In this document: positions 7,598 through 16,872 of the stretch, in pieces
Layout of the letters: every line of letters starts with the position of its first letter
Position numbering within the stretch: position 1 is the first letter of the stretch
From: a bacterium
GTDB taxonomy: Bacteria; RBG-13-66-14
Direction: 5' to 3'
Assembly (NCBI GenBank): GCA_026398675.1
Contig: JAPLSK010000150.1
Location: 1 to 27,449 of the forward strand
Length of the DNA stretch: 27,449 nt
Program-made: the position numbers and the translations under genes
The notes under the pieces: model-generated
What the model saw: only the letters and a program-made list of their open reading frames with translations
What the model was told of the DNA's origin: nothing
The model's database searches: none

Positions 7598-10025
7598 ACC
7601 CAACATCATCCTCCTCGTCGCGCTCCTCGGGCTCGCCGTCTGGACCCTGGACGCCCTCGCCGATTCGCTATTCCTCGCGAAACCGTTCGCGGACGCTCTG
7701 TTCCTCGACGTTTCCGGCTTCGAGTTGTTCCACCGGCTTACCGTGTGGCTCTGCTTCTCCATTCTTCTCTTCAGCCTCTCGAGATTTTTAAAGCGCGGGG
7801 GAAAGACGCGGACGGGCCCCCTGGAATCGGAAGAAATTTACCGCACCATCGCCCTGAACTCGAAAGACGGCGTCGCCATCATTGCCGATTTACGGCTCAA
7901 GTACGTCAACCCGAGCCTGGCGAAGATGCTCCGGCGCACCGCGGAGGAGATGATCGGGACCCGGGCGACGAAGTACATCCTGGAGTCCGAACGACCCCGG
8001 CTGCTCGAGATGTACAAAAAAAGGATGGCCGGCGGGGAAGTCCCCCACATCTACGAGACCGTCCTGAAGGTGAAAGACGGCGAACCGGTCCCCGTCGAGG
8101 TCAGCGTGGAGGTGATCAACTACGAGGGCCGGCCCGCGGAAATGGTTTACTACCGCGACATCTCCGAAAGGAAGAGGGCCGAGGAGGACCTTTGCGAATC
8201 GGAGAAGAGATACCGCTTCCTGGTGGAGAACACCTACGACCTGTTTTACCGCATCAACCTCGAGGATGAGAGCTACGCCTACCTAAGTCCGGCGTTAGAG
8301 AAAATCCTCGGCTACACCACCGAAGAGTACATCGAGATGGCGAAAACCGGCGAGCTGGCGAAGCGGATTCACCCCGACGACATGGCGATGCTCAAGGCGG
8401 ATGCCGAGAAGCTGTGGGAAAACGAGCGCGGGGCGCTGGAGAACCCGGTCATCGAGTACCGCCTGCGCCACAAAGACGGCAAATATCGCTGGCTGTCCGA
8501 TGCGCGTCGAGTCGTTTTCAACGAAACGGGGAAAGCCACCGCCATCGTGTGGGTGTCCCGCGACATCTCGGAAAGCAAAAAGACCGAGGAGGAGCTCGTA
8601 GAATCGGAGAATAGATACCGCTTCCTGGTGGAGAACACCCTCGATCTTTTTTATCGGGTCAACCTGGAGGATGAGAGCTACGTCTACCTGAGCCCGGCCA
8701 TAGAGAAAGTCCTCGGTTACACCGCCGAAGAGTTCATCGAGATGGCGAAAACCGGCGAGGTGGCGAAGAGGATTCACCCCGACGACATGGCGATGCTGTT
8801 GGCAGACGCCGAGAAGCTGCGGGACAACGGGCGCGGAGCCCTGGAGAACCCGGTCATCGAGTACCGTCTGCGCCACCGGGACGGTGAGTATCGCTGGCTG
8901 TCCGACGCGCGTCAGGTCGTTTTCGACGAGACGGGGAAAGCCACCGCCATCGTCGGGGTGTCCCGCGACATCTCCGAACAGAAACGGGCCGAAATGGCGT
9001 TGCAGGTGTCCGAGGAACGGTACAGGACCTTTACCGAAGAGGCCCAGATCGGCGTCTACATCTACGACAACGGCCGGCTCCTGTTCGTGAACCCGGCCAT
9101 GGAGCGCATAACGGGCTATTCCAAAGCCGAGCTTCTCGCCATGGACACCCAGCGGATGGAGATACCAGACGAGCGGAAGACCGATAATATCCGGGAGGAA
9201 ATCCGCCAACAGAAAGACGAGAACGTCCACCATTACTACATGCATCTCCTGCGCAAGGACGGCGAGATCGCCATCCTGGAGTTCCAGGCTCACCCGATCG
9301 TCTTCGAGGGGCGCAACGTCACCTTCGGCAACTGCACAGACATCACCGAAACAAAGAGGAACGAGGAGCGGCTCAGGGAGGTAATCGCGGAGAAGGAAGT
9401 CCTTATAAGGGAGATTCACCACCGGGTGACGAACAACCTCCAGATTATCTCCAGCCTCCTGTACCTCGGTTCGGAAGATCTGACGGAGTCGGACGCCATC
9501 GCGGCGTTCCGTGAGAGTCAGAACCGGATAAAGATAATGGCCCATATCCACGAGATGCTTTACCAGTCACAAGACACGGGGAGCATCTATCTGCCGGTTT
9601 ACCTGGCGGACATCGTGAGCTCCATCTTCAGCTCCTACTCGACCAATCTGGGTAACCTTGACTTCGAGCTGGACATTGACGACGTAGACCTCGGCATCGA
9701 CACCGCCATCCCGCTGGGGCTCTGCGTCAACGAGCTGGTGGCGAACTCCATCGAGCACGCCTTCCCCGACGGGAAGGGTCGGGTCAGCATCAGCGTAAAA
9801 AAGGTCGGCGACGGCCGCCTCAGATTGCGCATCGCGGACTCGGGCATCGGCATACCCGAAGGGACCGACCTCGGCAAGACCAAGTCTCTGGGGCTGCAGT
9901 TGGTGAAAATGATGGTGGAGCAGTTACAGGGGGAATTGGAGTTGCACCGAAAGGACCCCACGGCATTCACCATCACCTTTTCCCATGCAAGCCCATCCAC
10001 TCGGGCGGCTCATCTAAACGGTTGA
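7587..10025 (+). CDS. Membrane-anchored multi-PAS HisKA_2 sensor kinase
   Basis: 812 residues. Two hydrophobic N-terminal segments (about 7-27 and 50-66) anchor it to the inner membrane with a short loop between them. Four PAS domains follow at about 80-200, 203-335, 338-470 and 472-590. The second and third are near copies, sharing the runs RYRFLVENT, KRIHPDDMAML and ENPVIEYRLRH. The core is a HisKA_2 segment EIHHRVTNNLQIISSLLYL (609-627) and a GHKL ATPase with NELVANSIEHAFPDG (about 715-729), DSGIGIP and a SLGLQLV G-box, very like the preceding kinase. The start ATG lies inside the end of the previous gene (11-base overlap), so the two are probably co-translated. The gene is intact. Confidence 0.92.
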   Translation: MKRRPNIILLVALLGLAVWTLDALADSLFLAKPFADALFLDVSGFELFHRLTVWLCFSILLFSLSRFLKRGGKTRTGPLESEEIYRTIALNSKDGVAIIADLRLKYVNPSLAKMLRRTAEEMIGTRATKYILESERPRLLEMYKKRMAGGEVPHIYETVLKVKDGEPVPVEVSVEVINYEGRPAEMVYYRDISERKRAEEDLCESEKRYRFLVENTYDLFYRINLEDESYAYLSPALEKILGYTTEEYIEMAKTGELAKRIHPDDMAMLKADAEKLWENERGALENPVIEYRLRHKDGKYRWLSDARRVVFNETGKATAIVWVSRDISESKKTEEELVESENRYRFLVENTLDLFYRVNLEDESYVYLSPAIEKVLGYTAEEFIEMAKTGEVAKRIHPDDMAMLLADAEKLRDNGRGALENPVIEYRLRHRDGEYRWLSDARQVVFDETGKATAIVGVSRDISEQKRAEMALQVSEERYRTFTEEAQIGVYIYDNGRLLFVNPAMERITGYSKAELLAMDTQRMEIPDERKTDNIREEIRQQKDENVHHYYMHLLRKDGEIAILEFQAHPIVFEGRNVTFGNCTDITETKRNEERLREVIAEKEVLIREIHHRVTNNLQIISSLLYLGSEDLTESDAIAAFRESQNRIKIMAHIHEMLYQSQDTGSIYLPVYLADIVSSIFSSYSTNLGNLDFELDIDDVDLGIDTAIPLGLCVNELVANSIEHAFPDGKGRVSISVKKVGDGRLRLRIADSGIGIPEGTDLGKTKSLGLQLVKMMVEQLQGELELHRKDPTAFTITFSHASPSTRAAHLNG
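8191..9000 (+). repeat. 405-bp tandem duplication encoding two PAS domains
   Basis: The sequence beginning GAATCGGAGAA at 8196 recurs at 8601, and long stretches (for example ATACCGCTTCCTGGTGGAGA) keep the same 405-base (135-codon) spacing to the end of each unit. Copies have diverged at scattered, often synonymous, positions. This is an in-frame domain duplication that is older than the exact short repeats elsewhere in the window. Confidence 0.9.
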
Positions 10026-10056
10026 GAGGGGGGAAACCGAACCCAAAGGGGAAAAA

Positions 10057-13000
10057 GTGAAAGTGCTGGTCGTCGAAGACGAGATTATCGTCGCCCGGGA
10101 CATCGAGAACCGGTTGAACAACCTCGGGTACACGGTCGTCGGCCTGGCGTCCACCGGCAAAGAGGCGGTCCGGAGCGCCCTCGACACCATCCCCGATCTG
10201 GTTCTCATGGACATCATGCTGAAAGGGGAGATGGACGGCATCCAGGCGGCGGAGAGGATAAACCGCGAGCTGGACATCCCGATCGTCTACCTGACGGCTT
10301 ACGCCGATGAGACGACGCTGGAAAGGGCGAAGATAACCGGCCCCTTCGGCTACATCATCAAGCCCTTCGAGCAGCGCGGACTGCACACGACCATCGAAAC
10401 GGCGCTCTACAAGCACGAGCTGGAAAAGAAACTGAAGGTCTCTGAGGAGCGTTACCGCACGCTTCAGGAAAATCTGCCCATCGGCATCTTCAGGGCGACG
10501 CCCGATGGGAGTCTCGTCTTCGTGAACCCTTCCATGGTGCAGATGTTCGGGTATGCTTCCGCGGACGAGATCATGGAAAAGCGGGTAAACGACCTGTACG
10601 CAAATCAGGGGTACAAACGGTCGCTGAAAATGGGGCTTCGTCTCAGTGGGGTGGTTACCAACTTCGAGGCCGAGCTCCTGCACAAGGGGGGGGAGAGGTT
10701 CTGGGCCTCCCTCAACGTCCGGGCCGTCCAGGACGACACGGGGAGAATCCTCTACCACGACGGCACGATGCGGGATATCACGGCGGTCAAACGCGCCGAA
10801 GAACTCGAGAAGGAGTATCTCCGCGACCTCGCTTTTCTCTCGAAGACGGCGATGGAATTCGTGGCCCAGCCGCCGGAGGAAAACCTCCACGACTACGTGG
10901 CCGAGAAGGTGCAGGAGATAGCGCCGGGCTCTGTGGTCGTCGCCGTTACCTCCCTCGATTTAAAAGATGGCGTTTTCACCCTCCAGGCTGTCGCCGGGCT
11001 TGGAAAAGGCCTGGGCGGCATCCTGAAGGTGCTGGGGCGGGACCCCATCGGGTGGGAGATTCCCTTCACCGACGAAATCGGCGAAGTGATGAAAAAGGGC
11101 CGCCTGCGCCAAATCTCGGCCGACTACGACCGGCACTCGAACGGGGCGATTTCGAAGAACGACGCCGAAGCCATCCGGAAGCTCATGGGGGCCGGCCAAA
11201 CCTACCTCATGGGAATCCTCAAGCAGAACGCGCTCCTCGGCTCCGTGGTCATCGTGATGAAGAAGGGGCACCGGATAACCAACCGGGACATGGTGGAGGC
11301 GTTCATCAACCAGGCCGCCGTGGCCCTCATGCGCCGGCGGGCGGAAGAGGCGCAACACGAGAGCGAAAAACGCTACCGCCAGCTCTTCCACTACATGAAC
11401 ATCGGCGTCTCCATCCTGGAAGCGGTCGAGGACGGGAAGGATTTCATTTTCAAGGACTTCAACCGGGCGGCCGAAAAGATAAACCGGCTCGATAGGGAGC
11501 AGGTCATCGGGGCCAGGATCAACGACGTGTATCCCGGGTTGAAAGAGACGGCAATACTCGAGGTCTTCAGGAAGGTCTGGCGGAAGGGAGGGTCCGAATA
11601 CCTGCCCGCCTGGCTCTACAAGGACGACCGCATCTCCGGTTGGCGGGAGAGCTACATCTACAAACTGCCCTCCGGTGAGATAGTCAGCGCTTACCAGGAC
11701 GTCACGGAGAAGATACAGGCCGAGGAGGCGCTCAAGAATTCCGAGGAGCGTCACCGCTCCGTGGTCGAGACCGCCCGGGACGCCATCGTAACCATAGACG
11801 ATGAAGGTCTCATCTCCTTCTGGAACCGAGCCGCCGAGAAGATGTTCGGTTACACCGAGGACGAGATAGTCGGCCGGCCCTTGACCCACATCATCCCGAG
11901 CCGTTTCCAGAACGGGTTCAAGGAAGACATCCAGGGGCTGAAAAATGCGAAGGCCCTCTCCCTTTCGGACCAACACCGGCCGGTGTCGGCCACGCACAAA
12001 GACGGGCACGAGTTTTCCGTCGAAATCACCGTCGAGGGCTGGAAGCAAGGCTCGAGGCAGTTCAACACGAGCATCATCCGCGACGTCACCGAACGCAAAC
12101 GCATGGAGGAGACGATTATCTCCGCCAAGCAGGAGTGGGAGCGCACCTTCGACGCCGTGCCCGACATGATAGCCTTCGTGGACACGAACGGATGTGTCAT
12201 CCGGGCCAACAAATCCATGGCCGCGCGGCTTTCTAAAAACGTGAAGGACCTTATCGGAAAACCCTTCTACGGGCTGTTCTACGGAACTACGGACCCGCCT
12301 GTGGAGTACCGGATGCCGCAGAGTTGGAGCACTGGCGAGAGCGATTCCCGGGAGCTCCATCTGGCGCACCTCGAAGGGGATTTCTCCCTCACGTTCACGC
12401 CGCTTTACGACCCCTCCGACCGGCTCCTGGGGACGGTCTTCGTAGGTCGCGACATCACGGAACAGAAGCGCGCCGACGAGGCCCTCCGGCGTCAGGCCAT
12501 GATCAACCAGGCCGAGCACATTTTCAGCTCCATCCGCCACGAAATGGGAAACGCCCTCAACACGCTGAAAACCACCCTTTCCGTTCTGTGGAAGAACTAC
12601 CTGAACTTCGACCCCGAGAAGAGGGAGACCTATTTCATCCGCTGCCTGGACACCTTCAAGGTGGCCGAACGGCTGCTCGGCGTGCTGAAGGAGTACCAGA
12701 AGTTCGACAAGATTGAGCTGAACCCCATCTACCTGGACCGGTTCCTCCAGGAGAAATCAGGCCTGTTCGTGGATCTGGCGCGGCAATCCAACGTGGATTG
12801 CGAGGTGGACATGTCCTTCTCCGACATCCGGATCAACGTGGACAAGGACGCCCTGATCCAGGTTCTCTTGAACGTCGTGGACAACGCCATCGCCGCCACC
12901 CACGACTCGAAGGACCCCCTCGTCACCATCGAGTGTCGGCCGCTTTTAGCACGCCCCAAGGGGAACGACTGGGCCGTCATCACCGTGACCGACAACGGAC

Positions 13001-13212
13001 GCGGGATCCCCCAAGACGAGCTGACGAAGGTCTTCACCCCGCTTTTCACCACCAAACCGGAGGGGTCGGGCCTGGGGATGGCCATCGTCCAGAAGAGGAT
13101 GATGCAGATGGGCGGCGAGGCGAAGATACAGAGCGAACCCAACCAGGGCACGACCGTGGAACTGTGGCTCCCCCTCTACTCGGATGAGAGGGCAACGAAG
13201 CTCCCCGTCTAA
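10057..13212 (+). CDS. Hybrid sensor kinase: REC-PAS-GAF-PAS3-kinase (NtrB-like core)
   Basis: 1051 residues, no membrane segments. Order: an N-terminal REC (1-118; acidic pair in VVEDEII, D52 in LVLMDIM, K in IIKPFEQ), PAS (about 129-250), a GAF-like domain (about 265-425), PAS at about 436-560, 565-685 and 690-805, a phosphoacceptor helix SIRHEMGNALNTLKTTL with H828, and a GHKL ATPase (about 930-1040) with NVVDNAIAATHD, DNGRGIP, a FTPLFTTK box and GSGLGMAIV. The ATPase boxes resemble the NtrB/HPK4 group, which pairs with NtrC-type regulators; one follows 143 bp downstream. The N-terminal REC (GEMDGIQAAERI, IVYLTAYAD) is of the type that serves HisKA_2 kinases, and two lie directly upstream. 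The GTG start at 10057 is set by the REC alignment, with an AAAGGGG ribosome site. Confidence 0.92.
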   Translation: MKVLVVEDEIIVARDIENRLNNLGYTVVGLASTGKEAVRSALDTIPDLVLMDIMLKGEMDGIQAAERINRELDIPIVYLTAYADETTLERAKITGPFGYIIKPFEQRGLHTTIETALYKHELEKKLKVSEERYRTLQENLPIGIFRATPDGSLVFVNPSMVQMFGYASADEIMEKRVNDLYANQGYKRSLKMGLRLSGVVTNFEAELLHKGGERFWASLNVRAVQDDTGRILYHDGTMRDITAVKRAEELEKEYLRDLAFLSKTAMEFVAQPPEENLHDYVAEKVQEIAPGSVVVAVTSLDLKDGVFTLQAVAGLGKGLGGILKVLGRDPIGWEIPFTDEIGEVMKKGRLRQISADYDRHSNGAISKNDAEAIRKLMGAGQTYLMGILKQNALLGSVVIVMKKGHRITNRDMVEAFINQAAVALMRRRAEEAQHESEKRYRQLFHYMNIGVSILEAVEDGKDFIFKDFNRAAEKINRLDREQVIGARINDVYPGLKETAILEVFRKVWRKGGSEYLPAWLYKDDRISGWRESYIYKLPSGEIVSAYQDVTEKIQAEEALKNSEERHRSVVETARDAIVTIDDEGLISFWNRAAEKMFGYTEDEIVGRPLTHIIPSRFQNGFKEDIQGLKNAKALSLSDQHRPVSATHKDGHEFSVEITVEGWKQGSRQFNTSIIRDVTERKRMEETIISAKQEWERTFDAVPDMIAFVDTNGCVIRANKSMAARLSKNVKDLIGKPFYGLFYGTTDPPVEYRMPQSWSTGESDSRELHLAHLEGDFSLTFTPLYDPSDRLLGTVFVGRDITEQKRADEALRRQAMINQAEHIFSSIRHEMGNALNTLKTTLSVLWKNYLNFDPEKRETYFIRCLDTFKVAERLLGVLKEYQKFDKIELNPIYLDRFLQEKSGLFVDLARQSNVDCEVDMSFSDIRINVDKDALIQVLLNVVDNAIAATHDSKDPLVTIECRPLLARPKGNDWAVITVTDNGRGIPQDELTKVFTPLFTTKPEGSGLGMAIVQKRMMQMGGEAKIQSEPNQGTTVELWLPLYSDERATKLPV

Positions 13213-13225
13213 AGACAAGGAGAAA

Positions 13226-13296
13226 CAAGGGGGTTAACCGAGCGAACCGAGCTACGCCCCCGGCGAACCGAGCTACGCCCCCGGCGAAACCCCTTG
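13226..13296. repeat. Hairpin repeat carrying a duplicated loop module
   Basis: Arms CAAGGGGGTT (13226-13235) and AACCCCTTG (13288-13296) enclose a first module, AACCGAGCGAACCGAGCTAC followed by GCCCCCGGCG. A shorter second copy starts AACCGAGCTACG. It is the same module found in the loop at 379-408. It lies between the hybrid kinase and the NtrC-type gene and is not an obvious terminator, as no T-tract follows. Confidence 0.7.
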
Positions 13297-13355
13297 CCTC
13301 CTCTCAAATGAGCGATCCAACACCGGTCCCGGTGGACCGAGTTTGAGGTGGTACG

Positions 13356-14708
<1,353 letters not shown>

Positions 14709-14730
14709 GCGTGGAAAAAGCCGATACGGG

Positions 14731-14756
14731 AAGGCCGCCCTCGGGTGGCCTTTTTT
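14731..14756 (+). terminator. Intrinsic terminator after NtrC-type gene
   Basis: GGCCGCCC and GGGTGGCC pair around a TC loop, flanked by AA/TT and followed by six T residues. It is nearly the same sequence as the terminator at 16808-16835. Confidence 0.88.
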
Positions 14757-14792
14757 ATACCCCTGCTCCGGTGTTTTATATTTCGGTGGCCC

Positions 14793-14821
14793 TTGACGAC
14801 CTTAATTTTTCGTGCTAGATT
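14793..14821 (+). promoter_or_regulatory. Sigma-70-like promoter of the secreted-protein cassette
   Basis: TTGACG (14793-14798), a 17-base spacer, then TAGATT (14816-14821). It lies in a locally AT-rich stretch 40 bases upstream of the lipoprotein ATG and just beyond the preceding terminator. The -10 match is moderate (4 of 6). Confidence 0.5.
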
Positions 14822-14860
14822 AAATTAGCCTTGGGGAAGGTCTAAAAAAGGGAGGATAAA

Positions 14861-15504
14861 ATGGACAAACCCAAGTTCTTCTCTTCTCTTCTCTTCTCTT
14901 CGTTTTCGTGGCGTTCGGGCTGATTTCCTGTGAAGACTCCCTCTCTCCATCAGAATATTCACCGTTACAGAACGGGGAACCACGAGTAGAGGGTGATGAA
15001 AAACCCCTTACTTACGGTTTCTGGCGGATTGAGGGAATCATTGACGCCCCGCGCGACTGGAGCCCCCAGATGGATCCCGACCTGTTCCAGATCTGGTTCG
15101 GCGCGACCGAACCCGTGTGGTCGCTCCGCGAGTCCGGGATCGATGCGTATATTTCTTTCGCACTGGTCTTCAGCGGGCTGAACGCCAACCGCTGGGCCTT
15201 CACGGCTGAGGGGCCTATCCCCTACGAAGGCGACCCCTGGCACTCCTACTTTGATCCCCCCGCCCCTTGGTGGTCTCTTCCCGACGATACCCCGCCGACG
15301 TTCATGCGCACCTGGGTCCAGGGGTACAAGTGGGTGGAATGGGGAGGCGGCTGGTCGTTGGTGCTGGCGGACGAGGACTGGTCATTCAGCCCGAAGAACT
15401 ACGCGGACGGCATTCCCCGGCCGAATTGGAAGTACGGCCACGCTTATCCCAACGGCCCGCAATATTACTGGGCCTGGGATTCCGTATATCTCGACCTAAG
15501 ATAA
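14861..15504 (+). CDS. Putative phase-variable lipoprotein gene, currently out of frame
   Basis: ATG 14861 has a strong ribosome site (AAGGGAGGATAAA) and begins MDKPKFFSSLLFSS, but this frame stops at TGA 14921 after 20 codons. The long frame that follows (from about 14908 to 15504) starts VAFGLISCED, containing a lipobox LISC, and then encodes about 190 tryptophan- and proline-rich residues with no family I recognise. The two frames meet at a CTCTT pentamer tract (14877-14901). Removing one unit gives one continuous product with a basic start, a hydrophobic core FFSSLLFVFVAFG and LISC: a textbook lipoprotein signal, probably outer-membrane or periplasmic. Starting at GTG 14908 would lose the signal peptide and has no ribosome site. 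It is the first gene of a three-gene cassette. An indel error is the alternative explanation. Confidence 0.75.
14877..14901 (+). repeat. CTCTT pentanucleotide tract in signal-peptide codons
   Basis: Four perfect CTCTT units (14881-14900) plus flanking partial units give a 25-base period-5 tract. By frame arithmetic, four units put the gene off, three units (or six) put it on, and five units put it off again. Confidence 0.9.
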
Positions 15505-15516
15505 GGAGGTAACGTC

Positions 15517-16145
15517 ATGACCAGGGCTACAATCCTTTTACTCTGCGCCCTTACGTTTTCGGCCACGCTCGGCTTGGCCGACGACGACCTGCAGGTCCTC
15601 TGGGAGAACCCCTACGATTTCTCGTCGTTGGCCGGCGGTTTTGCCAGCTACGGCACGTACAACACCCAGGACGACTTCACCCTGGAGACCGACTCGGTGC
15701 TCGAGGCCGTCGAATGCTGGGCGTTTTACTACCTTGGCGATCCCGACCCCCACCCCCAGCCCTTCTACGTGAACCTGCGCTACGACCACTACGGCATGCC
15801 CGGTGAAACCACGACCACTACGGCATGCCCGGTGAAACCTACGCCGCCAATTATTCCTACGATGTGGAAGAGACCTATACGGGCGACGATTACATGGGGC
15901 ATCCCGTGTACCACTACCGGTTAAACTTGATAAACGACATCGGCGTTGAGGCCGGGACGCCGTTCTGGCTCGAAATCTACTCGGTGGCCGAGCACTTCGA
16001 CTGGGGCACCAGGAGCACCGGAAACCTCTACTACATGTGGGACCAATGCGACTTCTCGGCCTTCTTCCGCCTCCTGGGCACGCCCCTGGACACCGGCGTC
16101 CAGACCGCGAGCTGGGGGGAGATCAAGGCGGGGTTCTCGAATTAG
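15517..16145 (+). pseudogene. Secreted protein gene frameshifted by a 29-bp tandem duplication
   Basis: ATG 15517 follows a perfect AAGGAGG site and encodes a signal peptide (MTRATILLLCALTFSATLGL, then ADDD) and a mature protein LQVLWENPYDFSSLAGG...QDDFTLE. At 15782-15839 a 29-base unit is duplicated exactly, shifting the frame so that translation ends at 15924 with a nonsense tail. The correct frame resumes at MPGETYAANYSYD and runs to the TAG at 16143-16145. Deleting one unit gives about 199 residues. These align end to end with the 202-residue paralogue at 16195-16803, including VLWENPYD, QDDFTLE, a GTPFWLE-like segment and the tail SWGEIKAGF. It is probably an extracellular or surface beta-sandwich protein, function unknown. 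The duplication may be reversible, so this may be a switched-off gene rather than a dead one. Confidence 0.8.
15782..15839 (+). repeat. Exact 29-bp tandem duplication
   Basis: Two identical copies (15782-15810 and 15811-15839), beginning ACGACCACTACGG and ending CCGGTGAAACC. The unit length is not a multiple of three, so copy number controls the reading frame of the secreted-protein gene. Confidence 0.95.
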
Positions 16146-16194
16146 AGCCCAGATCGCCGTTCACGATTGATACACGCCGACCGGGAGGTGCGAG

Positions 16195-16803
16195 ATGCGT
16201 GCGTTTGTTCTTGTGTTGACCCTCGCCTGCGCGGCCGCCGCTCTGGGTGGCGTATCGGCGACTCCGGCCCCGCCGCCACCCGACCTCGATGTCCTCTGGG
16301 AAAATCCCTACGACTACGAGCTGTTGGTGTATGGCCTTCTCAGTAATGGCAGTGATCACACTCAAGACGACTTCACCCTCGAGGAATCCGGTGTGGTAAA
16401 GGGCTTCGAATGCTGGTTCTGCTATGACGGCAACCACCCCCAGCCCTTTACGGCCACGATGTTCTACGACTACGACGGCAAGCCGAGCGGCAGAAAATGG
16501 ATTGCCGACATCTCCGACGTAACCGATACCGACACCGGCGATGACTTTGGTGACCTCGACGTGTACCACACAAAATTGCTCCTGGACGAAGGGGACTACG
16601 TCTTCATCGAGGCCGGTGCGACGTTTTGGCTGGAGCTGTACTGGACGGGATTTTACTACGGTGTCTGGTTGTGCGAGTCCGGTGGAAACGCGCACTTCAA
16701 CGGCGATGAGTACAACCTCTCCACGTTCTTCACCATCCTGGGCGTCCGGTCGGGCGAGTACGTGGAGGCCGTGAGCTGGGGGGAAATAAAAGCCACCTTC
16801 TAA
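16195..16803 (+). CDS. Secreted protein, intact paralogue of the preceding gene
   Basis: 202 residues with a signal peptide (MRAFVLVLTLACAAAALGG, likely cleavage after VSA). The mature part begins with a proline-rich linker and LDVLWENPYDYELL, then TQDDFTLEESGVVKGFECW. It ends VEAVSWGEIKATF. The WENPYD, DDFTLE and SWGEIKA blocks are shared with the damaged gene upstream. The pattern (a DDFTL block followed by V-x-G-F-x-C-W) resembles secreted beta-sandwich domains of surface or carbohydrate-associated proteins, but I cannot assign a function. GGGAGGTG precedes the ATG. It is the last gene of the cassette and ends at a strong terminator. Two cysteines (in FECWFCYDG) could form a disulfide. Confidence 0.85.
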   Translation: MRAFVLVLTLACAAAALGGVSATPAPPPPDLDVLWENPYDYELLVYGLLSNGSDHTQDDFTLEESGVVKGFECWFCYDGNHPQPFTATMFYDYDGKPSGRKWIADISDVTDTDTGDDFGDLDVYHTKLLLDEGDYVFIEAGATFWLELYWTGFYYGVWLCESGGNAHFNGDEYNLSTFFTILGVRSGEYVEAVSWGEIKATF

Positions 16804-16807
16804 AGGA

Positions 16808-16835
16808 AGGCCGCCCTCGGGCGGCCCTTCTTTTT
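16808..16835 (+). terminator. Intrinsic terminator after the secreted-protein cassette
   Basis: GGCCGCCC (16809-16816), loop TC, GGGCGGCC (16819-16826), then CTTCTTTTT. It shares most of its bases with the 14731 terminator. Confidence 0.9.
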
Positions 16836-16837
16836 AG

Positions 16838-16843
16838 TATAAT
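16838..16843 (+). promoter_or_regulatory. Possible -10 element for the SDR gene
   Basis: A perfect TATAAT lies 29 bases upstream of the SDR start. The matching -35 region would fall inside the terminator and has no good TTGACA match, so only the -10 can be supported. Confidence 0.4.
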
Positions 16844-16872
16844 CTCCCAGAAGAATAGCTGAGGACGAGCGA

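Noticed and set aside
8295..9551. Minus-strand 418-codon open frame over the PAS duplication
   Set aside because: Its internal repeat is only the mirror image of the duplicated PAS DNA, with no independent start signal or family match.
10960..12540. Minus-strand 526-codon open frame inside the hybrid kinase
   Set aside because: The plus strand has unambiguous GAF, PAS and kinase motifs over the same bases; the antisense product has no recognisable domain.
14793..14812. Sigma-54 promoter near the secreted-protein cassette
   Set aside because: TGGCCCTTGACG lacks the correctly spaced -12 TTGC, and a sigma-70 pair fits better.
14908..14910. GTG as the true start of the lipoprotein gene
   Set aside because: There is no ribosome site before it, and starting there removes the basic end and hydrophobic core of the signal peptide that the ATG frame supplies once a repeat unit is lost.
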